In this document: in pieces, positions 13,483-23,519 of the stretch
Position numbering within the stretch: the first letter of the stretch is position 1
Layout: every line of letters begins with the position of its first letter
NCBI RefSeq assembly: GCF_002775205.1
Contig: NC_036461.1
Coordinates: forward strand, 10,453,015 to 10,517,014
Direction: 5' to 3'
From: Xiphophorus maculatus
Taxonomy: Eukaryota > Chordata > Actinopteri > Cyprinodontiformes > Poeciliidae
DNA: 64,000 bases
Notes under the pieces: generated by a model
Database searches by the model: none
What the model saw: only the letters and a program-made list of their open reading frames with translations
Told to the model about the DNA's origin: nothing
Translations under genes and position numbers: made by a program

Positions 13483-14088
13483 CCATCAAAAAGGCAAAAG
13501 AATACATATGATGGCCTGCATGCTTCGTTTCATGCAACATAAAAACTTCATTTCAAAAACTAAACAGTAAAAAGACAAACTTCCAGTAGTTAAACGTCAC
13601 TCATTTGTGTTTCTGCTTCATTATAGCATAAGGGCTACAAAAAGCCCCAAAATAAATAATAAAATAATGTAGGCGCTTAAAAGGAAATCATATATTGCTA
13701 CTCACGGACGGTTCTGATCTCCCATGTGCACAAACAAAATTCATTCTCTTTCTCTCTTGACGATTGTGTGTAAGCATTACGCATTAACAAAAGGATTTGA
13801 ACCTTTCAGCAAATAAACTCAACAGATTGACAATAAACAAGACAGAAAATATCAAGTGCATCATCTGATTTGTTGAACTCTCTGACACAGATCCAGTAAT
13901 CTCAGCAGCCTCTGACATAGTCCAGCACAAGAAACAGCTCCAGTTTGAAAATTGCTACATCTTTATAAACTCAAGATATGTCTTTAAAAAACTGTCAACT
14001 TATGTATAAGAACAGCAAAAATGGTTCAGTAGTAGTAGTCAGTGTATGAAAGGACATTCTGTCTGATATGGCACTGGTGAGAGGTGTT

Positions 14089-15669
14089 TTATCCAATGGC
14101 AAGAGTTTTGACAAGGCCACAGTGAAACTTCCTGATGTGGCGGTAAAGGTCCCCGGACTGGGTGAAGCGCCGCTCACACCACTTACAAGCGTGAGGCTTC
14201 TCGCGCGTATGAACCACTGCGTGCCGACTCAGGTTGTGGGAGTACTGGAAGCTCTTGCCACACTGGCCGCAGGTGAAAGGCTTCTCGCCAGAGTGGGTGC
14301 GCTCATGGCGTTTCAGGGTGTACATGCACGAGAAGGTCTTGTTGCACTGCATGCACGTGGGGACGGAACCATCTGGGGACAGCTTGGAGCGGGCGCCGTC
14401 CTTCTCGCGGAAGTGCGAACTGAGATGCAGCTGCAGCACGTGAGGGCTGAGGAAGACTTTGCTGCAGAGGGGACACACACACACCTGTTGCCCCGGAGGT
14501 AGAAGCACCCCGCTGGAAGTGGAGATGTCGGAGGAGGCCAGGTCGTCCTCTTCCTCTTCCTCGCTGTTCCCCAGTAGCCCGCCCCTCCTGTCCGGCTCGC
14601 TGCTTGGGGCGCCCTCCCGCCTCCCGCATGCCTCCCCCTCCTCGTCCATCAGGTCCTCCTCCTTTGAGAGCAGGGCGGCTGTAGCACCGTTGTTGCCTGG
14701 GAAGAGGGCAGCGAACCCTGTCACCACTGAGCTCCTGGCACTATTCCCAAAGCGCTGGCTCTCAGGGCTCATCGGCTCACTGTCCTCCTGCTCTGACAGC
14801 AAGTCGTGTTCGTCTTTAACAAGTGGCTCAGTGCCCTGCTGCTGGCTGTCGAGGGCCAGCTGTCCCGAGACGTAGGAGGGGTGTAAGAGATCTCTGCTAG
14901 ACAGAGGCTTGAAAGACAAATCCAGCGCACAGTCCATGTCATCTGAAGCGCAGGACCTCTGGGACAGCAATACGGTGGAGCTACTGACATCAGCTTTTGT
15001 TTTTCCAGCTGTTTGGACGCAGGTCTCGGCCTCCGCTGACATATAATTGACACCTACAAGGTCCGGGGACCTGCCGGAGTGACCGTTCGCCTTCTGCCTG
15101 CTCTGCATGGACCTATCACAATCAGTGACAGCCAGCCTGACTTCACTGTTGTCTGTGTCAAAGTCTTCTGCCGGGGGGGCCCTATGGAGCCCCTGAATGT
15201 GTCGCTGAATGAGTTGCTTACAGTGCAGCTCACCATCCGAGGAGTTCTCCCTCTCCACGCAGCCAAGTCCTAGGCCCTCCCCTAACTTCTCATCCAGGGA
15301 GGAAAGTTCCTTATCTTTAAGTTTGCCTTTGCAGACTTTCACTATATCATACATGTGGAGGTAGCTGGCTGCGGCCAGAACATCCTCCACGGGCAGCGCG
15401 CTAAACTCCAGCTTCCCCTCATACATAAATTCAAGGAGGAGACTGAAAGCCGGAGCCGTCACAATGTCACTGTTGAGATACACAACGTCCCTTTTGTAAA
15501 GCTGGTCCCTGTAGAAGAGGTGGAAGTACATGCTGCAGGAGGCCAGCACAGCTCTGTGCGCTTTGAACCGAGCCTCCCCGACGAGAACAGTGCAGTCACA
15601 GAGGAAGCCTTGGTGACGCTGCTGACTCAGGCATTGCAGCAACTGGCGGCTATGGTCTGGGAACTCCAT
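14089..15669 (-). CDS. zbtb42: zbtb42, BTB/POZ and C2H2 zinc-finger repressor (526 aa)
   Basis: One exon holds the whole protein, starting MEFPDHSRQ at 15669 and ending at TAA 14089-14091. The frame is open upstream to 15744, but a splice acceptor 14 bases before this ATG and family homology fix the start. BTB/POZ dimerisation domain about 22-118 ([20 protein letters not shown]). A long acidic, serine-rich linker has an ALDLS motif (248-252) resembling the CtBP-binding PxDLS and an E/D run at 370-376. Four C2H2 fingers begin at cysteines 399, 439, 467 and 495, with TGEKP-like linkers between the later ones. BTB and fingers match the ZBTB18/ZBTB42 pair; position beside akt1 and siva1 selects zbtb42, because ZBTB18 lies beside AKT3 in human. 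It is longer than human ZBTB42 (422 aa) and near ZBTB18 (522 aa). Family role: nuclear E-box-type DNA-binding repressor, noted in muscle. Confidence 0.92.
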   Translation of the reverse strand: MEFPDHSRQLLQCLSQQRHQGFLCDCTVLVGEARFKAHRAVLASCSMYFHLFYRDQLYKRDVVYLNSDIVTAPAFSLLLEFMYEGKLEFSALPVEDVLAAASYLHMYDIVKVCKGKLKDKELSSLDEKLGEGLGLGCVERENSSDGELHCKQLIQRHIQGLHRAPPAEDFDTDNSEVRLAVTDCDRSMQSRQKANGHSGRSPDLVGVNYMSAEAETCVQTAGKTKADVSSSTVLLSQRSCASDDMDCALDLSFKPLSSRDLLHPSYVSGQLALDSQQQGTEPLVKDEHDLLSEQEDSEPMSPESQRFGNSARSSVVTGFAALFPGNNGATAALLSKEEDLMDEEGEACGRREGAPSSEPDRRGGLLGNSEEEEEDDLASSDISTSSGVLLPPGQQVCVCPLCSKVFLSPHVLQLHLSSHFREKDGARSKLSPDGSVPTCMQCNKTFSCMYTLKRHERTHSGEKPFTCGQCGKSFQYSHNLSRHAVVHTREKPHACKWCERRFTQSGDLYRHIRKFHCGLVKTLAIG

Positions 15670-15680
15670 TCTTCCTTCAT
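15627..15680 (-). CDS. Short upstream ORF overlapping the zbtb42 start (17 codons)
   Basis: In the exon fragment just after the acceptor, an ATG at 15680 lies 11 bases before the zbtb42 ATG in another frame. It runs [17 protein letters not shown] then TGA (15627-15629), overlapping the first 14 codons of the main frame. Both ATGs have purine at -3. Ribosomes starting here would miss the main start, so it could damp translation. That it is translated is inference. Confidence 0.4.
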   Translation of the reverse strand: MKEEWSSQTIAASCCNA

Positions 15681-15683
15681 AAC

Positions 15684-15685
15684 CT
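15684..15685 (-). other. Splice acceptor of the zbtb42 5' UTR intron
   Basis: On the minus strand the sequence reads CCTGTTTTTCCATCAG followed by GTTATGAAGG, a good pyrimidine tract plus CAG. The exon would begin at 15683 and the start codon follows 14 bases later. This matches the usual ZBTB18/42 layout of a non-coding 5' exon plus one large coding exon. Confidence 0.7.
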
Positions 15686-16979
15686 GATGGAAAAACAGGA
15701 AAAACAGGATAGTGGATAAACCAAGCAAGGAGCACAGAGGGCACAGCGCAGAGCTTTAGAGGTAAACACGTAGTGACCTAAAGCACAGAGAATATGAGCA
15801 GCGATATGAGCCAAATAGCGCAAAAACAGTGATATTAAATGACTTTCTAATACAACTAAAGGCACACATCCAATGGTAGATTCTGATATGGGTGATATGG
15901 CTCACCACTCAGGGTGTCATTAAACTGGTGGATCTATCACAAACAAGAGCTTGAAAAAAAATTTGTTTTTTTTATTTGGTGAAGTTAGGGCAATCTTTAC
16001 TCGAGACAGATGTAATAACTGTTATGTAACCCTGCTGGAGGTCCAGATTTATGTCAAACCTGGACATAAATATTCTACATTTATAATATTCTTTGAAATT
16101 TAGTTTGATTAATGTTCCTAAACATTAAAAAATATATTCATTTGTTTGTCAATTGGAGAAAAATAAAATAAAAAGAGGCACTTGCCCAGGGCATCATTAA
16201 AGCATGAATGGCCACCTCTCACGTCTTAAGATCTGAACAGAGTTGGACAAAGATGCAAAAGATTCTGGAGCAGAATCCAACTCACTACATGTAATAAACA
16301 AATACATAAAACTAAATTCTAATGAGACATGAATAAGATGCAAGTGAAAGTGCTGCAGTAACTAGGGTTTTGCTCTAGTTGTGTAGGACATGGATTTACG
16401 CAGCACTAACCCAAACCCTATCAAGCCCAGGCAACACAGAAAAACACAGAGTCCTGGTGTTGAAAAGGCCCTACTATTAAGGTAACACTGTTTTGTGTAG
16501 AAATAACTGTGGCTATTATTTAAAAGAAATGAAATGGTAAAACATCTCAGATTATGTAAAATATAAAGTTGTTGCATTTTTTGTTAATACCTAAATTGTC
16601 TTTTGAGGAATCTGTGCTCACAGTGTAGGTCACACACCCTACATTTGATCTGTCCTTGTTTTTTTTAAATTTTCATAATAGTTATGACGCCCTCTGATAA
16701 AGCTGCATCCTGGGCGAAGAGCCACACTGTCTATATCCAATCCTACAAATGCATATAAATCTAAAAATCTATTTACTTTTCTAAGATTTTAAATTGTCTT
16801 TATAGAACAGAAATTTGATATTTTGAGGCATATTTTGTGTGCTCTCAGAGGGGGGGGCAAACAGCTGCTTGGTCCGCTCATAACTTGGACCGGTGTTGAA
16901 TTTAAAATTCAATATCATTAACTTTGTCCAACTTGAAAGTTAATTATATATATATATTTTTTTAAAGTTTTGCGCTCAC

Positions 16980-17270
16980 CCTCCCTTGATTCACGAAGTG
17001 AACGGACCCCCTCTAAATGATTCCCAAGTGAGTATCCCTGCGCTTCCACACTCACCCGGGGCTTCTACGTATATGAAAAAAGCTGTTTACGGGACAACCA
17101 AGTGGGAATGCGAGTGGAAGAGCTCGTCCGGGAGGCTGAGGTGAAAAAATAAGAGCGGTGCAGAGTGAGTAAACTGCTGCTCTGCCTGCTAATTACACTG
17201 CAAGCTGTGGAGTCAGCTGCTCTGACATCACCGCAATGGAAACGCTACCTCCAGCTGTGCTCCTTTTTAT
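16980..17270 (-). promoter_or_regulatory. Candidate zbtb42 promoter and first exon with TATA-like box
   Basis: On the minus strand ATAAAAAG (17263-17270) is followed downstream by CAGCTG E-boxes (17252-17257 and 17214-17219) and, 280 bases on, a donor GTGAGCG (16973-16979) that could pair with the acceptor at 15684. CAGCTG is the E-box favoured by myogenic bHLH factors, in keeping with muscle expression of ZBTB42. All assignments here are inferred. Confidence 0.3.
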
Positions 17271-17724
17271 GCCATATGTTAACGCTGGGTAACGCAGTAA
17301 AAAAAAAAAGCCTAACAACTTAGGTAAAAAAAATAAATGAATGTATTTAAAGCTGCTGCTAAATTACACTGTATTTTAAACTTTTTAATATCGCAAAACA
17401 GCGTTTTAATGAACACTCAAACACGCGCTGAACTGGACGCACTTGTTTAAAGAGAATAAACAGTATTTACAGAAAAACACCCCGACGCTAAGGCTTTATG
17501 ATGCAAAATTCTTATTTATGCGCGACTTTGTTTTACAAAGAAGAAAAGGGAGGAGAAAACAGCTCCGTGTCCGTGCTGGGAGCCTTTTAAACAGCGGAGG
17601 AACTCACAAGCAGAAAGCCAACGAACGAAGCGGAGAGGGACACACTCTTTTTTTTTTTTTTTTTTTTTAACTTTCGCTTTCTCCGTTTTAAAAGGCACGA
17701 AAACAACACCCCCTCTTACTTACA

Positions 17725-18050
17725 TGTATTACCGCTCCTATCGTCGTCTTTTTCCTCCCCTTCTACAAGCTCCGGGGTGCTCTCATGATGTACGGCCAGA
17801 TGTTCGCTTCTTCTTGCCGTTTCTTGAGGCTTCCAGTCCCGACCCTGGGAAGGCAGGCAGGCTGCGCTCACAGCCCTGCTGTGTGTGTGTCAAAGCAGGT
17901 TGATAATGGCACAAGTCTCGCGATAGCACTCCGCCACAATAAGTTCTGTACTACTCCGCGAATTCACACAGCGGCAGCAAGTAGCAGAGTACTACACTGG
18001 AAAAGGGGAGGGGGCAGAGTACATTTGCTGTCTGCTTAAAACACCTGTCC
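17725..18050 (-). promoter_or_regulatory. Alternative candidate 5' exon and promoter of zbtb42
   Basis: A minus-strand GTAAGT donor (17719-17724) ends a GC-richer block extending to about 18050. It could be an alternative first exon spliced to 15683. A long T run at 17649-17668 separates it from the other candidate. Confidence 0.3.
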
Positions 18051-18300
18051 CACGAACAGGGCTGGCTTTCAGCGTCATAAATCTCTTCAGTGTGGCGAAC
18101 CTGGAGCAACTGGAGATAATTGTTTAAAACTAACATACCCTACAAAATTATTATGCGTTGCCAAGTAGCCATAACTCTTGAGATTTTTCACATCACTGTG
18201 AGCTGTAAGGAAAATGGTACGTTTTTCAAATGTTTCACTCTTATTTTGCTTTCAGCCCCGTTTACTCTGACATTTTTGGGGCTTTGACACCCCAAAGGTC

Positions 18301-18334
18301 TTCTACAAGGCTTCCTTGTAGAAGCCTTGTAGAA
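18301..18334. repeat. Perfect 13-bp hairpin
   Basis: TTCTACAAGGCTT (18301-18313) and AAGCCTTGTAGAA (18322-18334) are exact inverse copies around an 8-base loop. An alternative 11-bp pairing of 18300-18310 with 18314-18324 is also possible, and CTTGTAGAAG occurs twice in tandem. Confidence 0.8.
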
Positions 18335-20196
18335 GGCTTCTCCTGAATTAATAATTTACCAGATGTCATCACTAGCTTCCACATGTATGTATACAGTAAA
18401 TAGATTTTTTTTTAATATGCAATGAAATGTTCATAAGACATCCTCAAAGTCTGAATCATGTTTTATATTATATTAATTATATTAATTATTATTATATTAA
18501 ATAAATTGCCAAAATTGTTAGCATTTTAAACAAAGTCCATTTTAACATTTGGGGCTGCTGGGATGTATCTTCATTCATTTTTCAAATCTACACTAAAACA
18601 AATCAGTTCCATTCTGGTACATTTTCCGGTTCCACACATTATTATTCATCTACATTGTCTCTTAGTTGATAAATATAAATAAAACTCTAAAATTGATTGA
18701 GGCTTCAGTTTTGTATTTGCTCAGGGAATTATATCTTGCTAGCTCTTTCATTTTCTCAGAAATATCCAGTACCTTCAAAAGCCAGAGTTTAAATTTGATT
18801 AGGTTAGCAAGCTTCTCAAAAATGTTGCATGTGGTTTTACATCTGCTTTTGGATGAAAGAAGCTATTTTCTGCCTCAGAGAAGTGATCTCTCTGGTATCT
18901 GAACCGATCAAAGAAGCATAAATACCTTATTGTATCATAGCAGGTCAGTGGCCTGTTGTGAACTTCTGGAGGTTGAATCCACTGATGCAGTTTTTTGTCA
19001 AAAAAAAAAAAAAATCCCTGGCTCTAAACCAAAATAGTGCTTTTGTTTCTTCAGACAAGACCAAGTTCTGAAACAGATTTATGCTACAAAAGACCGCTTT
19101 TATTAAATCCTTTGAAAAGCAATGAGTAAAACACCATCCTGAGTTTCCTCTGTAATCATTAAGGCAATAGGCGGTGACAATGTGAAGAAACAGGGGCTCG
19201 AAGTTGCAGCTGCTCATCCCGTGGCCCCTCTGTCTCCCTTCCTCCCCCCTCTGGCCCTTCTTGTGCTCCCCCAACTGCTTCAGTCACCTTTGCCCCATGT
19301 TCCAGCTGTCGTGCGCTTTGAAAGGGCCATTTGCAGCTCCTTGCAGCCTCCTGACACAGAAGGGAGTGAGCAATGTGACTGGAGACGGCAGCCACTTGTT
19401 GGAAGGGGCCACCAGATAGATTCTTATCCCCTTAGTACTTTATTCCATTTTTAGTGCGGCTGTTACCAGCAGACTATAAGAACTAGACTAAACTTAACAA
19501 AAGATGTAAAACTAACAGAATCGTGATGAATTAAAAGTGAGGGTATGCAAAAACACAATTTATCATTCAGCACCAAAGCACAGAGACACAGTCACATCCT
19601 TCCAGGGGCAGTGATGTGGATAAGAATAGGAGCCTTGGCCCCGTGTTTCTCATACCCTGGCAAACGTAGGCACCCAACAGAGGAGGGGTGTGTGTGTTCA
19701 CAGGGCAAGACAAAGCAGTGGTTGTGCCTGGGGACCGTGGCCTCAGCGGAGAGAGGCTCGGCACGGTGAAGGTTCTCACACACTGGAAAAAAAAAAAAAA
19801 ACGATAGAGACAGAGAGAACGAGAGTGGGGGGAGATGGGGACAGCAAGAACACTTCCTGGAGGTTCATTCTTCCTCCCTGCAATCATCAATGGCATTCTC
19901 CCCCTGACCCACTCCTCTCCCAGACAAACAAAAGACCCCACATTCCAGTGTAGCCTGACTGGCCAACCAGCCAGCCAGCCACATCTTTCTCCCCACTGCA
20001 CCAGTGTCTCATGGTGGCAGTGGGTTGAACTGTGGGTGTTAGTCTGAGAAGGTTTGTGCTTCAGGAAAAAAAAACAATTGCCTCACTTAACATCACCTTT
20101 TTTAATATACTTTTAGAAAATCAATATATTTCACAGAACTTGAGTAGAGCTATACCAGATGTTCACTGCAGATTTTCTGCACAAAATCTCTACATG

Positions 20197-20201
20197 CAGT
20201 G

Positions 20202-20283
<82 letters not shown>

Positions 20284-20690
20284 CCACCTCTCAAACCACA
20301 AAAACTTGGAATTTTATGTTACAGACTAGTAACACATTATTAACAAATAGAAACCTGAAAAGAGTGGTGTACATTTATTTTTAAGGTCCACTTTATTAAT
20401 AAAGAAAGTCAGTGCAATTGAATGCCTTGAGATGTTAACTAATTTGCAAAGATAATCCACCTCTGTGTAAAATGACCTCAGTCTAAATGCAGCTGAAATG
20501 TGAAGGTCTCAGAGGTTTGATAGAGATTATCAGTGAAGAGATAAATTCAGGAAGACCAAGCAACAGCTCAGACACACCAGGGATAAAGCTGGAGAAAAAT
20601 TTAAAGAAGAGTTAGGTTAAAAAAAGATATCCCGAGCTTTTAATATTTCCAAATGTTTTGGGTTTTTTTTTTGACAAAATAAAGACATTT
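20197..20690 (+). mobile_element. Decayed 5' part of a Tc1-like element
   Basis: Starts with CAGTGCCTT, the terminal-repeat start shared by the fish Tc1-like family, then after a (TA)n run continues with family blocks: ACCACAAAAACTTGGA, AAACCTGAAAAGAGTGGTGT, TGTGAAGGTCTCAGAGGTTT and CAGGGATAAAGCTGGAGAA. It breaks off before most of the transposase region. Confidence 0.7.
20205..20281. repeat. (TA)n microsatellite, about 77 bp
   Basis: Uninterrupted TA repeats that start immediately after the Tc1-like CAGTGCCTT end, replacing the rest of its terminal repeat. Confidence 0.98.
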
Positions 20691-21577
20691 GAAATATTTC
20701 ACTATATGTGTATAATGAATCTGGTCACTTTTTAAAATGACTCTCAAACATAATGAACTTTTTCATAACATTCTTATTTTCTTAAGCAGTGACTGCAATC
20801 AAGTATTTTTTGAAGTACTAAGAGATGGGAGCTCCATCAAAAAGCAAAACAATAGTAAAATGTATGGGATTCCCTCTGTGAGGTCTGTTTGTATTATGAC
20901 AGGAACAGCCAGGCAAAGCTGACTCATGGTAACAGTGACGAACACATCACAGAGTAAGTGTCAAAATAAGAGGAAATGACAGTAGAATAGACTCGGAAAT
21001 AGAGGGCACACAGACAATAAATGTTTCATCACAGAAGGAAGTCTAGTGGCAGTCGCTGGAATCCTGTCATCCACTAGTTACTTACTGCACTGATGTGTTT
21101 TATTGTACCTCTACTACAACATTATTTAAACTTAACTATGTATCTTTAGAAGGCAGAGGAAGAAATAGGGATCAAACACCACACCCAGGAAGTCATTGTA
21201 TAAGGATGTTTTAAAATTATGCAGTCTGAATCTCATTTGCAGCACTTCAGCTTTTCACACACTTGTAAACATGTGGGAACTAAGAAGGCCAACTGATGCT
21301 GTTTTGAAAGTAAGCTGGATTTTCTGGAGAATAGCATCTGTTGCCAACATGTGTGAGCTCTGGGCTGCAGGCACTTCTGTTTAGCACCTAGAGTCTTTTA
21401 AAAATCATTGTTCTATAAATCCAATAAATACACATCTTCGTTACTTTCACGTTTGTTTTATTATCTAAATGACAGTTCTTGTAATAAAGTTTATTAGGAA
21501 TGAAATGTTCCATTTTGAATTGTTTCCCTTTTTCAAACAATTTCAAAGCAAAGTAGTTAGTAGTTTGAAGCACAATT

Positions 21578-22680
21578 ACAACGCTTTGTAAAAAGTATTG
21601 GTATCCCTTCAGTTTAACAACCAACCACAACTAGAACCACAAAACACAGTGTTTGAGTGAGATTTTATTTTTTTAATAGTCAGAAAAAAAACAGACCAAC
21701 ACAAGTTACCACATAATTCTAAAGAAGATTTTTTTTTATGAAAATTATATTTTGTGAGTAAAATAGTAATTTGTGGAATAATTTCTAATTATTCCAAATC
21801 ATTTGTAAAATGTCTCTGTACATCTAGAGATTGATATCTTTGTCTGCAATATTTGTCTTTGTCTGCAATCTTCCTTGTAACATAGCTCAAGCTCAGACAG
21901 ACTGGACTGAGAGCATCTGTGAACATCAGTTACACATCAGGTTTTTCCACTTATACTCAAATAACCAGTCTGAATGCTGACTGGGCCGTTCTAGTATACG
22001 GATATTTTGATATTTTGATCTAATCTATTTTATTGTAGCCCTGACTATATGGCTACCCTGCTGAAAGGTGAACCTTCACCCAAATCTTAGGTCTTTTGCA
22101 ACAGGTCCCCCCCTCCTGTACTGAGCATCATCATCAGCTTCATTGTAGCTGCTGAAGTAAAGCATTGCCTCAGCATGATGCTGCCACTACTACGTTTTAC
22201 TGTATTCAGTATAACATATAGTGTCATATTGAATACAAAGATACATTCCAACAGTATGCCTTTACACTGCCAGAAGACAAGGTTTGCAGTGTTAATTGTC
22301 CACTATCCAGTATTTTTCATGCTAAGTTTATTTATGGACTCGCTTGACAGAAAAATAAATTTCTTCCATATTTGCTATATATCCTTAAGTGGCCTATGAC
22401 AAATTTAAACATTATTTTAATGGCTTTCCCTGAACAGTGGTTTTCTTCTTGCCCCTTTCCATGAAAGTTAGAGTGCACAACTAATAGATGTCCTCTTGAG
22501 CACCTAGGCCATGTTTTCACTGGCATGATTTGGTTGAAGATTGTACCAGTTGCTTTTTATGGATGTCAAATAGAAAAGTTCTTCATGATATCTTTTTACA
22601 ACTCAATCTTGACTACAATGATGAAATTCTTTCTCAAAATCATTCTTAAGGCCAAATTAGTCTCCACAGATATTTTTTTC
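21578..22680 (-). pseudogene. Decayed Tc1-like transposon, antisense
   Basis: Family blocks run in reverse order: terminal repeat (TTTGTAAAAAGTATTGGTAT, 21584-21603), AACATAGCTCAAGCTCAGAC, GACTGGGCCGTTCTA, GAAAGGTGAACCTTCACCC, the transposase GG-S-I-M motif read from CAGCATGATGCTGCC (22172-22186), and CACAACTAATAGATGTCCTC. By family knowledge these encode the DDE transposase on the minus strand. The frame is broken many times and several blocks are missing, so no active enzyme is possible. The far end is uncertain. Confidence 0.75.
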
Positions 22681-22886
22681 TTTCTTCTCCTCAGCTAAAG
22701 AGCACAACAATTAAAATACCAAAAAAAACAACAACAACAACAAGTTACCGGCCCAGAAGCAGGTTTTCTTGATTTAGTCCTCAGATTTTATTCTGTAGTT
22801 TTATGAGACATCAAATTACAGTATGCTTATCCAGATGAACAATTTCAAATTGTGGACAGTTGCTGAATAATCTCACCATTACATGT

Positions 22887-23110
22887 AAATTTACAGTGCT
22901 GTTTGTCAAAAGTTTACATACACTCACAATCAGCATCAATGTCACATTAATCTTAACCTTTTATTGATGCTTTAAAACAATTATTTTTCTTTCCATGGAG
23001 GAAGGATTAGACAACATCTAACTTGAATCATCTAACTAATTTTCAAAAATAAAAACTGGGTGCTTCTGTTTGAATTTATTGTGTATTTTCTTAAATTTTG
23101 TATGTTTGTG
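22887..23110. mobile_element. Possible miniature transposon fragment
   Basis: TACAGTGCTGTTTGTCAAAA followed by GTTTACATACACTC resembles the start of another Tc1/mariner family. I cannot find the matching opposite end, so this is tentative. Confidence 0.3.
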
Positions 23111-23289
23111 TATGTTTACAGGATATTTGTATTCCATCCTTCTATCCTACTTCTAGAACTGAATCAGTTCAATAAATGAACCTTTTAAAGATATATTGCT
23201 GTGTTGAGATGCACCTGCATTACTGGGAACTACCTTAGATAAAACAGAGGGTTCATCGAGGCCAATGCACATGTTTTTTTCAATGACAC

Positions 23290-23519
23290 TCCTCCAGTGA
23301 ACGCGACTGATATGCGGTGGGCGATAGGACCCGGGAGACGGCGGGCTGCCACAGAGGCACAGCAGACAGCGCGTTTGGGAGGTGTAGTGGAAGAAAGGCA
23401 AAGAGAAACGGAGTAAATGAGAGCACTTCTGTCCACATTGTTGAAGGACTTACCAACTTAAAACACCGCCGAAGCACCAAAGTATAATGAGACGGGCACA
23501 CTGTTGAGCTGCTGTCCAG
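23290..23519 (+). promoter_or_regulatory. Candidate akt1 CpG-rich promoter and first non-coding exon
   Basis: The 23290-23700 stretch is CpG-enriched against AT-rich flanks. CTGCTGTCCAG at 23509-23519 followed by GTAAAT is a good + strand donor. A non-coding exon ending at 23519 could splice to the akt1 start exon near 31850. Alternatives are a GC-richer block at 26110-26400 or a start nearer 18050. RNA evidence is needed to choose. Confidence 0.35.

Noticed and set aside
15670..15744. 25-codon N-terminal extension of zbtb42
   Set aside because: It reads through a splice acceptor (CAG at 15684-15686) and has no likeness to ZBTB proteins; the MEFPDHS start is the family start.
20205..20281. 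Possible transcription or replication element in the (TA)n run
   Set aside because: Simple dinucleotide repeat; no other signal supports a function.
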